Source: Arthrobacter caoxuetaonis
GTDB taxonomy: Bacteria > Actinomycetota > Actinomycetes > Actinomycetales > Micrococcaceae
Reading direction: 5' to 3'
DNA: 64,000 nt
Assembly (NCBI RefSeq): GCF_023921125.1
Contig: NZ_CP099466.1
Span: 2,604,001-2,668,000, forward strand
Shown: one piece after another, positions 1-8,983 of the stretch
Numbering within the stretch: the first letter of the stretch is position 1
Layout of the letters: each line of letters starts with the position of its first letter
Made by a program: the position numbers and the translations under genes
Notes under the pieces: model-generated
What the model saw: only the letters and a program-made list of their open reading frames with translations
Told to the model about the DNA's origin: nothing
Databases searched by the model: none

Positions 1-1
1 A

Positions 2-916
2 GAAACCCGCAATATCACCCGAAGTTACCGCGGCGAGCTCGCCCTGGACGATGTGAGCCTGAACATCGAAGCGAACCGGATCTACGGTCTGCTGGGGCGC
101 AACGGTGCCGGCAAGACAACTTTGATGTCCATCCTGACCGCCCAGGGTTTTGCCAGCTCGGGCGAAGTCCGGATCTTTGGAGAGGACCCGTTTGAAAACG
201 AGCGGGTTCTGTCCCGGCTCTGCTTCGTCCGGGAGTCGCAGAAGTACCCGGATGACTTCACCGTGCGGAACGCCCTGGACGCGGCCGCCTTGTTCTTCCC
301 GAACTGGAGCGCCGAACTCGCTGAGACCCTGCTGGAAGACTTCCAGCTTCCGCGTCCCAAAAAGCACCGGATCAAAAAGCTCTCCCGAGGCCAGCTGTCT
401 GCGGTCGGCGTCATTATCGGACTGGCTTCCCGGGCCGAGCTGACCTTCTTTGATGAGCCGTACCTGGGATTGGACGCCGTGGCACGGCAGCTGTTCTATG
501 ACAGGCTGCTCACGGACTTTGCTGACCACCCGCGCACGATCATCCTTTCTTCGCACCTGATCGATGAAGTGGCGAACCTGCTTGAACACGTCATCGTCAT
601 CGACCGCGGCAGGATCGTCGTCGATGACGAAGTGGAGGCCATCACAGGCTCCGCATTCGCCGTCGCCGGGAAGGCGGGATCCGTGGAAGAGTTCGTGGCC
701 GGCCGGCCGGTTCTGCACAGGGAAAACCTGGGGGCCCTGGCTTCTGTCACAGTCGATGCACCCCTTGCCGCCGACGACCGGGAACGGGCTCTTGCCATGG
801 GACTGGAACTCGCACCGGTATCACTGCAGCAGCTGATCATCCGGCGCACCCTGAAAGCTAACGAAAGCTACGGCGCTCATGCCGGCAGCACTACGGATCT
901 GGAGGTCCTGCGATGA
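2..916 (+). CDS. ABC transporter ATP-binding protein, 5' end outside window
   Basis: This is the nucleotide-binding subunit of an ABC exporter, probably powering the membrane protein encoded next. The reading frame is open from base 2, and the translated N-terminal residues (ITRSYRGELALDDVSL) are typical of an ABC ATPase, so the gene begins upstream of the window and the GTG at 53 is internal. Visible motifs are Walker A (GRNGAGKTT), a signature LSRGQ, a Walker B ending in FFDEPYLGLD, and the H-switch SSHLIDEV. The roughly 100-residue C-terminal tail is usual for exporter ATPases of the YtrB/BcrA type. The stop overlaps the next start by 4 nt (ATGA), so the two are translationally coupled. 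The substrate is not predictable. Confidence 0.88.
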   Translation, partial: ETRNITRSYRGELALDDVSLNIEANRIYGLLGRNGAGKTTLMSILTAQGFASSGEVRIFGEDPFENERVLSRLCFVRESQKYPDDFTVRNALDAAALFFPNWSAELAETLLEDFQLPRPKKHRIKKLSRGQLSAVGVIIGLASRAELTFFDEPYLGLDAVARQLFYDRLLTDFADHPRTIILSSHLIDEVANLLEHVIVIDRGRIVVDDEVEAITGSAFAVAGKAGSVEEFVAGRPVLHRENLGALASVTVDAPLAADDRERALAMGLELAPVSLQQLIIRRTLKANESYGAHAGSTTDLEVLR

Positions 917-1605
917 ACCGCGCTCTCGCTGTAGCCCGGATGCAGCTGCTGAATAAATGGATCTACCTGGGCATCCCTGCCATCATCCTGGTCACATCCA
1001 CCGTGATCTCCATTGCCATCCTGGCCATGATTCCTTCCGACGGCGAAGGTACCCGGATGGCCTTCTCCGGCCAATCCGTCATGTGGTATTTCCTTGCCAT
1101 CGGCGTCCAGGCCCTGACCTATACCTTTCCGTTCTCCCAGGCCCTGAGCGTCAGCCGCCGGTCCTTCTACATCGGGACGCTCGGACTGTTTGCGCTGGCC
1201 TCCCTCGCCCTCGGGGTGCTCTATTGGGTACTCGGGCTCGTCGAGGATGCCACAAACGGCTGGGGAGTGGGCGGCAACATCTTCGCCCTGCCGTGGATCG
1301 CCGAGTCCGCCTGGTACACCCAAATCCTGCTCTACTTTGCCCTGTCCATGCTGCTGTTCATGTTCGGTTTCTGGTTCGCCACGGTCTACAAGCGGTGGCG
1401 GGCGACGGGCCTGGTCGCAGCGCTGGTCGGCTTCGCGCTCCTGCTGCTGGGCAGCGTAGCGGCTGTGAGCTTCACGGACTCGTGGGCCGAGGTCGGCGCC
1501 TGGTTTGTCCAGCTCACGCCCCTGGCCCTGGCCGGATGGCTCCTGCTGGCCGGAGTCGTGCTGGCTGCCGGGTCCTACGGAACCCTTCGCCGGGCGACTC
1601 CGTAG
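913..1605 (+). CDS. ABC-2-like exporter membrane subunit
   Basis: This 230-residue integral membrane protein is the likely permease partner of the upstream ATPase. About six hydrophobic segments are visible, for example VTSTVISIAILAMI near residues 20-35, FLAIGVQALTYTF, FALASLALGVLYWVLG, YFALSMLLFMFGFWF, LVAALVGFALLLLG and LALAGWLLLAGVVLAAG at the end. There is no recognisable enzymatic motif. The start ATG overlaps the ATPase stop by 4 nt. A two-gene ATPase-permease set of this kind is often preceded by a GntR-type regulator, but that would lie outside the window. The substrate is unknown. Confidence 0.75.
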   Translation: MNRALAVARMQLLNKWIYLGIPAIILVTSTVISIAILAMIPSDGEGTRMAFSGQSVMWYFLAIGVQALTYTFPFSQALSVSRRSFYIGTLGLFALASLALGVLYWVLGLVEDATNGWGVGGNIFALPWIAESAWYTQILLYFALSMLLFMFGFWFATVYKRWRATGLVAALVGFALLLLGSVAAVSFTDSWAEVGAWFVQLTPLALAGWLLLAGVVLAAGSYGTLRRATP

Positions 1606-1616
1606 CCCGGCGGCCG

Positions 1617-1686
1617 CGCAGTACAGACGCGCAGTACAGACGGGCAGTACAGCACGGGTAGTACAGCACGGGTAGTACAGACAGTA
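1617..1686. repeat. short tandem repeat, AGTACAG core
   Basis: Directly after the permease stop, the core AGTACAG recurs five times at 13-15 nt intervals (units resembling GCAGTACAGACGG and TAGTACAGCACGGG). It looks like a degenerate tandem array. It ends just before the terminator hairpin. No function is evident. Confidence 0.7.
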
Positions 1687-1723
1687 GGGAGAGCCGCCGC
1701 CCCAAGGGACGGCGGCTCTCCCT
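1686..1723. terminator. Bidirectional terminator hairpin
   Basis: Perfect 14-bp arms (AGGGAGAGCCGCCG at 1686-1699 and its complement at 1710-1723) with a 10-nt loop. It lies after the plus-strand exporter operon and before the end of the minus-strand adnB gene, so it can serve both. There is no long U-tract, as is common in actinobacteria. Confidence 0.75.
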
Positions 1724-1752
1724 ATGCGGATGGCCCAGTGTGGTTTGGCCCA

Positions 1753-1797
1753 GATCCTTCAGGCTCAGTTCCTTCAGGCCCCGATCCTTCAGGCCCC
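1753..1797. repeat. Three 15-bp direct repeats at the adnB 3' end
   Basis: Three consecutive 15-nt units (1753-1767, 1768-1782, 1783-1797) share CCTTCAGG; the last two differ at two positions. The adnB stop codon (1789-1791) lies in the third unit, and the other units repeat the same TGA context beyond the stop. This looks like slippage duplication of the gene end. Confidence 0.7.
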
Positions 1798-4700
1798 CGG
1801 AGCAGAGCTGGCGATGATCTTTTCCAGTTCCGCAGCGTCCAGCAGGTTGTGCGGACGGATGAGCTTATCCGCGGCGACGTAGTAGAAGGCAGCACGGACC
1901 TTTTCCAGCGGAACGTTCTGCAGTCGGGACCAGGCCAAACGGTAGACCGCCAGCTGCACTGAGCGGACGGCGAGCTTGTCGGCAGACGGAGGGGCACCGG
2001 TCTTCCAGTCGATCAGGTCCCAGCCGCCGTCGTCATCGCGGAAGACCGCGTCGATCCGCCCGCGGACCACTACGGATTCCACCCTGGTCTCCACCGGCAC
2101 CTCGATGAAGGCCGGAGTCCGGTGTGCCCACTCAGACGCTTCGAACGTCGCCACCATGTCCTCAAGCTGGTATGCCTCATCCACGTAGGCATCGGCCGCG
2201 CCCGGGTATTCGTCGAGGTCGAGCATTCCGCTGCGGCCGAAATACTCCTCGATCCAGGCGTGGAACGCCGTGCCTTTGCGTGCCGCCATTCCAGGTTCCC
2301 GGGGAACCGGCCGGCGCAGCTGCCGGGTCACGGCTTCCGGGTCATCCTGCAGGTCCACCAGCATGGAGGCCGAAATATGGGCGGGCAGTTCCACCTGCAT
2401 CACCTCATCCGGAGCGCGGTGCCGGGCCAGGACCAGGTCTACGTCCTTCCCCCAGCGACCCGGCGGAAACACCGACCCGGCATCATCTGCCAGGGGTGCG
2501 TTGTCCTCTCCAGGGGCACGATCCTGGAGGCCCGGGCCAGGGGAACCGGCGTCGGCCGCTGCCAGGACGGCTGCTGCAGCTGCCTCCATTGAGGTCCGGC
2601 GCGCCGGTGCCAGCGGGTCCTTGGGCCAGGCGGCCCGCTCCGTCAGAGCGTTGGCAGGGTTCTCATCTCCCTCATCCCCGGGTTCCAGCCAGGACAGCAG
2701 ATGGAAGCCGTCCGCTCCGGCTTTTCCGAGTTCGAAGAGGTCAAGCAGGTAGCGGGAGGCCCCCGTCGGCTTGGACCGGCCCCCGCCCCAGGCGCTTGAG
2801 GAGCAGAACAGGACGTGCCTTGCCCGGGTGAAGGCAACATAGGCCAGGCGGCGCTCCTCGCGTTCGGCATGCCCGCGGGCATCCTCGGCGAAGAGCTTTT
2901 CGGCGTTGACCCACGACTTCTGGTCCGGCTGCTCCCAGTCCCACTGCGGAAGATCCGGCGCGTCCCCGCGAAGGTTCCACGGGATAGCTTCGTTGCCGCT
3001 GCTCCAGCGCGAGTCCTTGTCGTTGGGGAACTGGCCCTCGCTGAGTCCGGGGACGGCGACGACGTCCCACTCGAGTCCCTTGGACGCATGGACGGTCAGC
3101 AGCTGGACCGCTTCCCTGCTGGTCTCCAGCTGGGTCACCGGAAGCCCGTTCTCTTCCTCATCCGCGACCTCGAGCCAGGCAAGGAAGGCCGCAAGGTCCA
3201 CGCGGTCCGCCGAAGCGCTGAAGGTGGCGGCGGCGTCGACGAAAGCGTCGAGGTTCCGCCGGGATTCGTGGATGCTGATGCCCGGTTTTGCCGCAACTTC
3301 GATATCCAGAAGGATGCGCCGTTCCACTTCGCCAATGAGGGTGGTGAGGTCCTCCCCCACATAGCCGCGCAGTTCCCGCAGCTCATCACGCAGGGCGCCC
3401 AGGCGGGCCAGGCCGGCGGCTGTCAGTGACCGTCCGGCATGGGACACCCACCCCGGTTTGGGGAGGTAATCAACGGCTTCAACGAGACTGCCTGCTTCGG
3501 ACAGATCAGTCTCGACGACTGCGGCTCCGCTTTCGTCGGGACCGTCGACGTCGGCCAGGTCCTGGACACTGACAGCGCGTTCCCGTACCCGCACCAGATG
3601 CCGTGACCAGTCGGCCAGGGCCATGAGGTCCGCCGGACCGATCCGCCAGCGCGCTCCGGCCAGGATCCTCAGCATTGAATCCGAACGCCCGGGATCCCCG
3701 AGCACGCGCAGGACAGCAAGCAGGTCAACGATTTCCGGCGTCGAAAGCAGGCCGCCCAGCCCGACGATCTGGACGGGGATCCCCTCTGCCTCCAAAGCAC
3801 GGCGGATCGGGTCGAACTGCTTCTTTCCCCGGCAGAGAACCGCAACGGTGGGGGGAAGCAGGTTTCCCCGGCCGTCCGTCTCGTGGTCGGGATGTTTCCA
3901 CCACTGTGTCCGCAGGCCGGCGATCTGCGCTGCCAGGGCCTCGGCTTCCCCCAGGCTCACCGTCCCGTCGGGCAGCTGGACCGTCTTCTCCGTGAGGTAA
4001 CGGCCAAGGTAGACATCTCCGACGCGGGCGTTCGGCTTCGCCTGGAGTTCGGGGACGTCCAGCGGCCGGTTGTGCTTCAGCCACGGCACGCCCTGGTTCA
4101 GCGGTGCTGAGACGGAGTTGGCGGTGGCGAGGATGGAGGTGGAGTTCCGCCAGGCGACCGAAAGATTAGCGACGGCGGCGGGTGTCCTGCTGCCGTCAGC
4201 CAGGACCTTGGGGAAATTGGTGCGGAACGTCCCCAGCTGTCCGGCAGATGCGCCGCGGAAACCATAGATGGACTGGTGCGGATCGCCGACTGCGGTCACG
4301 GGCGTCCCGTCCCCGAACAGCTTGGAGAACAGGACCATCTGCGCATGCGAGGTGTCCTGGAACTCGTCCAGGAGAACTACCTTGTACTTGGCGCGCTCCA
4401 TCTCCACTGCTTCCGGAATTTCCTCGGCGATCCGGGCGGCCAGCGCCACCAGGTCGCCGAAGTCCAGCTGCCGCCGCTCAGCCTTGGCACGCTGGTAGGA
4501 CTCCACCAGCTCCGTGACGGAGACCCGGGTACGGAGCTTGCCGAGCAGGGTTGTGGCTGCCTGGGCGGGCTCCTTGGTCTTGCCGGCCTGATAGGGCAGC
4601 GCCTGGACCTCGGCAATGTGCCGCTCCAGCTCGGCGCGCACCTGGGCCGGAGTGCACAGGTGCTCCGAGCATTCCGATGCCATCTGCAGGACGGCCCCGA

Positions 4701-5262
4701 CGAGCGTGGATTTGGCTGCCGTGAAGTGTTCGTAGTCTCCCGCGTAGGCCTCCACGACTTCGTTCGCCAGCTGCCAGGACTGCGCTCCGCCCAGCATCAC
4801 GGAGTCGCGTTCGACGCCGATCCGCAGGCCGTAGTCGTTCACGATTCCGTTGGCGTAGGAGTGGTAGGTGGACACCGACGGTTCCAGCTGGCTGTCCTCC
4901 GGGGCGTCCGCTGCGGCACCCATCACACGGTGCAGCAGCCTAAGCCTCCCCCGGATGCGGGAGGCAAGTTCGCCTGCCGCCTTCCGCGTGAAGGTCACAC
5001 CGAGGATCTGTTCGGGCTCCACGAGCCCGTTGGCCACCAGCCAGACCACCCGGTCCGCCATCGTTTTGGTCTTTCCCGAGCCTGCACCGGCCACTACCAG
5101 GAGCGGTTCAAGGGGGCCTTCGATGATCGCTTCCTGTGCCTCGGTCGGGTACTGGACCGGCTCGGCCGAATCCCCGTGCAGCAGCTCGGCGAGCTGACGC
5201 GCAGAGTAGGACCGTGCCTTCCGCTGTTCCCCCAGCACCTCTTCCCCAACATGGACGCTCAC
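1789..5262 (-). CDS. adnB: AdnB-type ATP-dependent helicase/nuclease subunit
   Basis: This is the large subunit of the actinobacterial AdnAB helicase-nuclease, which resects double-strand breaks in place of RecBCD/AddAB. The 1157-residue protein has a UvrD-type motor with Walker A AGAGSGKT (58-65), motif II DEFQDT (299-304), motif III GDPHQSIYGFRG (326-337), motif V TVHASKGLEW and motif VI YVAFTRAR. A C-terminal RecB-family nuclease domain follows, with GTAFHAWIEEYF and the catalytic IDWKTG (about 1084-1089). Both motor and nuclease motifs look intact, so this should be the lead motor. Its start overlaps the adnA stop by 4 nt, which fits a 1:1 heterodimer. Confidence 0.92.
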   Translation of the reverse strand: MSVHVGEEVLGEQRKARSYSARQLAELLHGDSAEPVQYPTEAQEAIIEGPLEPLLVVAGAGSGKTKTMADRVVWLVANGLVEPEQILGVTFTRKAAGELASRIRGRLRLLHRVMGAAADAPEDSQLEPSVSTYHSYANGIVNDYGLRIGVERDSVMLGGAQSWQLANEVVEAYAGDYEHFTAAKSTLVGAVLQMASECSEHLCTPAQVRAELERHIAEVQALPYQAGKTKEPAQAATTLLGKLRTRVSVTELVESYQRAKAERRQLDFGDLVALAARIAEEIPEAVEMERAKYKVVLLDEFQDTSHAQMVLFSKLFGDGTPVTAVGDPHQSIYGFRGASAGQLGTFRTNFPKVLADGSRTPAAVANLSVAWRNSTSILATANSVSAPLNQGVPWLKHNRPLDVPELQAKPNARVGDVYLGRYLTEKTVQLPDGTVSLGEAEALAAQIAGLRTQWWKHPDHETDGRGNLLPPTVAVLCRGKKQFDPIRRALEAEGIPVQIVGLGGLLSTPEIVDLLAVLRVLGDPGRSDSMLRILAGARWRIGPADLMALADWSRHLVRVRERAVSVQDLADVDGPDESGAAVVETDLSEAGSLVEAVDYLPKPGWVSHAGRSLTAAGLARLGALRDELRELRGYVGEDLTTLIGEVERRILLDIEVAAKPGISIHESRRNLDAFVDAAATFSASADRVDLAAFLAWLEVADEEENGLPVTQLETSREAVQLLTVHASKGLEWDVVAVPGLSEGQFPNDKDSRWSSGNEAIPWNLRGDAPDLPQWDWEQPDQKSWVNAEKLFAEDARGHAEREERRLAYVAFTRARHVLFCSSSAWGGGRSKPTGASRYLLDLFELGKAGADGFHLLSWLEPGDEGDENPANALTERAAWPKDPLAPARRTSMEAAAAAVLAAADAGSPGPGLQDRAPGEDNAPLADDAGSVFPPGRWGKDVDLVLARHRAPDEVMQVELPAHISASMLVDLQDDPEAVTRQLRRPVPREPGMAARKGTAFHAWIEEYFGRSGMLDLDEYPGAADAYVDEAYQLEDMVATFEASEWAHRTPAFIEVPVETRVESVVVRGRIDAVFRDDDGGWDLIDWKTGAPPSADKLAVRSVQLAVYRLAWSRLQNVPLEKVRAAFYYVAADKLIRPHNLLDAAELEKIIASSAPGA

Positions 5263-8200
5263 TCGGTGACCTGCTTTCCTTCAGTGCAGAGCGGACAGAT
5301 TTCCGGCAGCCGGCAGCCGTGACCGCCGAAGCCGCTTCGCCCGGGATCGTGAATGGTCTCGAAGGTCGCGCCGGACATCAGTTCGGCCGCCTGCTGGATC
5401 ATCTCGAAGGCACTCTCCTCCCCGGCCCCCAGCGGTGGCTGCTCCTGCACGGAAACGCCCTTGGAGGACGTGCCCAGCTGAACCAGGGCGGCGCCGCCCG
5501 GCACCGGCGGCCCTTCCTCGAGGGCGCCTTTCCGCACCGCTTCCTGATACGCCGCCAGCTGGGGATGCCCGGCTAGGTCGGTCTTCTTGGGAGCTGACTT
5601 TCCGGTCTTCAGGTCCACGATGAAAAGCCGGCCCTCGGCGTCCGCTTCCAGCCGGTCAATCTGGCCGCGAAGGAGCGCTGTACGGACAGCGCCGCGGACT
5701 TCCACGGGTATCTCAGCCTCGAAATCCTTCTCGACGGCCACCAGGTGCCGCCCTCCCTGGCGCATCTGGATCACGTAGTCCGCGAGCTTGCGGACCATTT
5801 TTTCGGCCCGCTGGAGATCGAGCTTGCTCTCCCAGGAGTCCTTCATGCCCAGGGAGGGCCAGCGCCGCAGCAGCTCGGCAGCGTACTCACTGCCGGTCGC
5901 ATCGGGCATCTCCTGCGCTATCTGGTGGACGAGCGTGCCCAGGGAACGGGCAAAGTCCGTTGCCTGCTCACCGCCGGCAGCAGAAACGAACCAGCTCAGC
6001 GGTGACTTCATCACGGCGTCCACCTTCGACGGCGAGACGGGGATCGGCGCATCCGGCGGCAGGATCGGTTCAGTCGTGGACAACGGCAGCAAACCCCACC
6101 ACTCGCCGGGTGCGGCGCCCGGCACCCGAACAGGGTGCCGCAGCATGCGCCCCAGGTGTCCGGCGGCTTCTGCCGCCTCTTCGGGGACCGTGTCTGACTG
6201 CTGGGCGTGGGCCCGAAGCTCCGCAACCAGCGAGCGCAGCGTGAGCGGACGCAGGACCTCCGTCCGTTCCCGGACGAGCACACCGTCCGGAAGCGGGTCC
6301 ACCAGGTCCAGGAACTGTGAGGGCTGTTCATCCTCCGAGGCAACCGCCGTGCAGATCAGTTCCTCTTTGGCCCGGGAAACGGCGGTCGAGAAACTGCGCA
6401 GTTCATCGTGCCGGATAGCGTGCATCAGCGTCTGGGGGTTCCGGTACCGGCGGTAATCGTCGCCGTATTCGACTGCCGATACGAGGTCGCCGCTGCCCAG
6501 CAGCTCACCGCGCAGGCGCAGGTTCGGCCAGACTCCCTCCTGGATTCCGGCGACGATGACCAGCGGCCATTCACGCCCGGCTGCGCTGGCCGGTGTCAGC
6601 AGTTCAACCGCGTCGCGCTTCTGGGCCCGGGCTGCCAGGGTATCCATGGGCAGTTCGGAACTCGTCAAATAGTCCAGGAACTGGGCGGGCGTGGAACCGG
6701 GCAGCTGGTCCACGTAACGCTCAGCGGTTTGGAACAGCGCCATGATGGCGTCGAGGTCGCGGTCGGCGCGCAGCCCCGTTGACCCTCCGGCCAGCGCTGC
6801 CTCGGCCCACTTCTTGGACCAGCCCGAGGCTGACCAGAGCGCCCAGAGGAGGGTCTCGGCAGTTGCTCCCGGCTGGGCAGCGGCTTCCCTGCCCGCACGC
6901 AGCATCGCGGCCAGGCGTTTCGCGGCTCCGGCCTCCCAGCCGAGGCCGGCAAGGGCCAGGCCGGAGTCGGAGAGCGGATCAAGCAGTGCTTCCACCAGCA
7001 GCGCATCGGAGCTGCGTCCGCCGCCGGCACGCAGCTCTTCACGCCGCAGAGCCTGCCGCAGCCGGCGCAGGTCCAGGGAACCGGCGCCTCCGATGCGGGA
7101 TGTCAGCAGCGAGACAGCAGTCTCGGGAGTAAGGAGTTCGGGAACGAGCACGACGGCGAACGCGTCCAGCAGCGGCCGGACGGCTGCTTCATCCCGCACG
7201 GCTTTCTCCGCCACGGGCACCTTGACTTCGATTCCCTGGCTGGTCAGGTAGCGCTGGATCCGGGAGAGCTGCCCGCCGGTTCGGACGATGACCGCAATGT
7301 CTTCCAGCGGCCGGCCGTCCAGCAGCTGGGCTTGAAGGATGCGCTGGGCGATGTAGCGCATTTCATGCATCGGAGAGTCCACGACGTGCGCTGTGGCCGC
7401 GGGAGCCGTGGCCTCACCGGCGGACTCCTTCCCGGACTCCGGGCAGGGCCGCCCTACGCTGCTGCGGCAGGACGGCAGGCCCGGCACCACGGAGATCCTG
7501 GAGGCTACCCGGTGCCATGCCGAGGCAACCGGTGCCGCCAGGCGGTGCTGGGTCTGCAGCACGGCCGTTTCCAGTCCCGGGCCGAGTGTCTCCGGAAGGT
7601 TGCCGAGCAGGTCCGGCCGGGCACCGCGGAACCCCTGCACCACGGTGTCCGGTGCAGCGGTCACCACGGCATCACGTCCCGCGGCAAGCACGCCGAGCAG
7701 CTGGTGGATGGCCGGGTTGGCTTCCTGCAGGTCGTCAACCAGGACCAGCTTCAGCCGTTCGTGTTCAGCTGCCAGGAACTCCGGATCGGATTGGAGGATG
7801 TGCAGGGCGCTGGTGATAATGCCAGCAGGGTCGAAAGCCTCGGGCATCCGGATGTCCAGGACGTCGCGGTATTCCCCGTAGAGGGCTGCGGCCGCAACCC
7901 AGTCCTGGCGGCCATACCGCCGCCCGAAGCCGGCCAGTTCCGACGGTTCCAGCCCCAGTTCGATCACGCGGTCAAAAAGCTGGCGCACCTCCTGCCGGAA
8001 TCCTCGGGTCCCCAGCGCCATGGACAGGGACTCCGGCCAGGGAAGCTCCGGCACGCCGTTCTGGCCGTGGCCGGCCAGCAGTTCCTTGATGATCACGTCC
8101 TGCTCCGCACCCGAAAGCAGTTTCGGTGCACGGGTGATGTAAGGGAGCCTGCCCTCGGCTTTTGCCCGGCGGATGACGTCGAAGGCGTAAGAGGCCCAGG

Positions 8201-8501
8201 TCCGCGCAGGCGCGGCGCTGATGGTCCGTTCCAGCCGCGCGGACAGGGCATCACGCAGGGAGGCGGCTGCCAGGCGGGAGGGGGCGAGCAGCAGGACGCC
8301 GGCGGGGTCCAGGCCGCCGCGTTCGATCCGTGCGACGGCGGTCTCGACCAGGACTGTCGATTTGCCGGTGCCCGGAGCACCCAGGACCAGAAGCGGCCCG
8401 CTGCCGGTACTCCTGTCAACGGCCAGCTGCTGGTCCGGGCTGAGGGCCGGAGCTGTCCTGCCGGCGGCTGCCGGCGGAACCAGTTGCAGGTTGATGCTCA
8501 T
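5259..8501 (-). CDS. adnA: AdnA-type helicase/nuclease subunit with degenerate Walker B
   Basis: This 1080-residue partner of AdnB is also a UvrD-like domain followed by a RecB-type nuclease. Walker A is GAPGTGKST (41-49). The Walker B/motif II region reads LVDDLQEA instead of the DEFQDT seen in AdnB, and the motif III area is TAAPDTVVQGFRG, so the motor may be weak. The nuclease domain shows LGTLVHQ and FIVDLKTGK followed by QLAAYQ. Near the C-terminus there is C1063-x5-C1069-x2-C1072, possibly a metal or Fe-S site. The start overlaps the stop of the upstream alkyltransferase-like gene by 4 nt, giving a three-gene operon. Family assignment is strong; the motor weakness is inference. Confidence 0.9.
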   Translation of the reverse strand: MSINLQLVPPAAAGRTAPALSPDQQLAVDRSTGSGPLLVLGAPGTGKSTVLVETAVARIERGGLDPAGVLLLAPSRLAAASLRDALSARLERTISAAPARTWASYAFDVIRRAKAEGRLPYITRAPKLLSGAEQDVIIKELLAGHGQNGVPELPWPESLSMALGTRGFRQEVRQLFDRVIELGLEPSELAGFGRRYGRQDWVAAAALYGEYRDVLDIRMPEAFDPAGIITSALHILQSDPEFLAAEHERLKLVLVDDLQEANPAIHQLLGVLAAGRDAVVTAAPDTVVQGFRGARPDLLGNLPETLGPGLETAVLQTQHRLAAPVASAWHRVASRISVVPGLPSCRSSVGRPCPESGKESAGEATAPAATAHVVDSPMHEMRYIAQRILQAQLLDGRPLEDIAVIVRTGGQLSRIQRYLTSQGIEVKVPVAEKAVRDEAAVRPLLDAFAVVLVPELLTPETAVSLLTSRIGGAGSLDLRRLRQALRREELRAGGGRSSDALLVEALLDPLSDSGLALAGLGWEAGAAKRLAAMLRAGREAAAQPGATAETLLWALWSASGWSKKWAEAALAGGSTGLRADRDLDAIMALFQTAERYVDQLPGSTPAQFLDYLTSSELPMDTLAARAQKRDAVELLTPASAAGREWPLVIVAGIQEGVWPNLRLRGELLGSGDLVSAVEYGDDYRRYRNPQTLMHAIRHDELRSFSTAVSRAKEELICTAVASEDEQPSQFLDLVDPLPDGVLVRERTEVLRPLTLRSLVAELRAHAQQSDTVPEEAAEAAGHLGRMLRHPVRVPGAAPGEWWGLLPLSTTEPILPPDAPIPVSPSKVDAVMKSPLSWFVSAAGGEQATDFARSLGTLVHQIAQEMPDATGSEYAAELLRRWPSLGMKDSWESKLDLQRAEKMVRKLADYVIQMRQGGRHLVAVEKDFEAEIPVEVRGAVRTALLRGQIDRLEADAEGRLFIVDLKTGKSAPKKTDLAGHPQLAAYQEAVRKGALEEGPPVPGGAALVQLGTSSKGVSVQEQPPLGAGEESAFEMIQQAAELMSGATFETIHDPGRSGFGGHGCRLPEICPLCTEGKQVTE

Positions 8502-8914
8502 GCCTCCACTTCACCACGTCCCGCTGACATTGCCTGATTCGCTGCTGCCGCGTCCGCCGCGAGCCGGCTCCGCAGCCCGTCCAGCACGTGCCAGTCCGCG
8601 TCCGAGGGCTGCCAGCGCGCCTCCGGAAGCCGGACCCGGTAACCGGTTCCGTCCGGTGCCATGTTCCCCCGAACCGGCGTTCGCTCCTGCACATAGTGCT
8701 CCCAGGCGCGCCGGCCGTGGCAGGCAGGCGGCTCCCCTGAGGACCTGATGACACGCCACCACGGCACGGCTGAGCCGCTGCGCGACATCACTTTGCCCAC
8801 CTGCCGCGGCCCGCCCTTACCGAGGAGTTCGGCGATGTCCCCGTAAGCCAGCACCCGGCCTGGAGGAATCAGCACGGCTACCGCCAGCACCGCCTCGTCA
8901 TAGTCCTCCCGCAT
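8498..8914 (-). CDS. Alkyltransferase-like protein (ATL), MGMT DNA-binding fold
   Basis: This 138-residue protein has the DNA-binding fold of O6-alkylguanine-DNA alkyltransferase: IPPGRVLAYGDIAELLG, then GPRQVGKVMSRSG. The methyl-acceptor motif PCHRVI is replaced by PWWRVI, so it cannot transfer alkyl groups. Such ATL proteins bind and flip O6-alkylguanine and flag it for nucleotide excision repair. I chose the ATG at 8914 because homology begins there; the open frame continues upstream only through sequence opposite the exonuclease gene. GGAGG is unusually close to this ATG. The stop overlaps adnA by 4 nt, coupling lesion sensing to break repair. Rejected alternative: a functional MGMT. Confidence 0.82.
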   Translation of the reverse strand: MREDYDEAVLAVAVLIPPGRVLAYGDIAELLGKGGPRQVGKVMSRSGSAVPWWRVIRSSGEPPACHGRRAWEHYVQERTPVRGNMAPDGTGYRVRLPEARWQPSDADWHVLDGLRSRLAADAAAANQAMSAGRGEVEA

Positions 8915-8971
8915 GCCTCCAGCGTAGCCGCCGCCGGCGTGCTGAATCCGGGAAATGTCCGTGCCCGCGGG

Positions 8972-8977
8972 TACGTT
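8972..8977 (+). promoter_or_regulatory. Candidate -10 box (TACGTT), leaderless exonuclease mRNA
   Basis: TACGTT lies exactly 6 nt before the ATG at 8984. That spacing would place the transcription start at the start codon. No clear -35 is visible. Confidence 0.4.
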
Positions 8978-8983
8978 GGAAAT

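Noticed and set aside
4276..5322. A 348-codon plus-strand frame over adnB
   Set aside because: It is antisense to conserved helicase motifs in a high-GC gene and has Gly/Arg/His-rich shadow composition.
7332..8537. A 401-codon plus-strand frame over adnA
   Set aside because: No recognisable domain; it is the complement of a well-supported gene.
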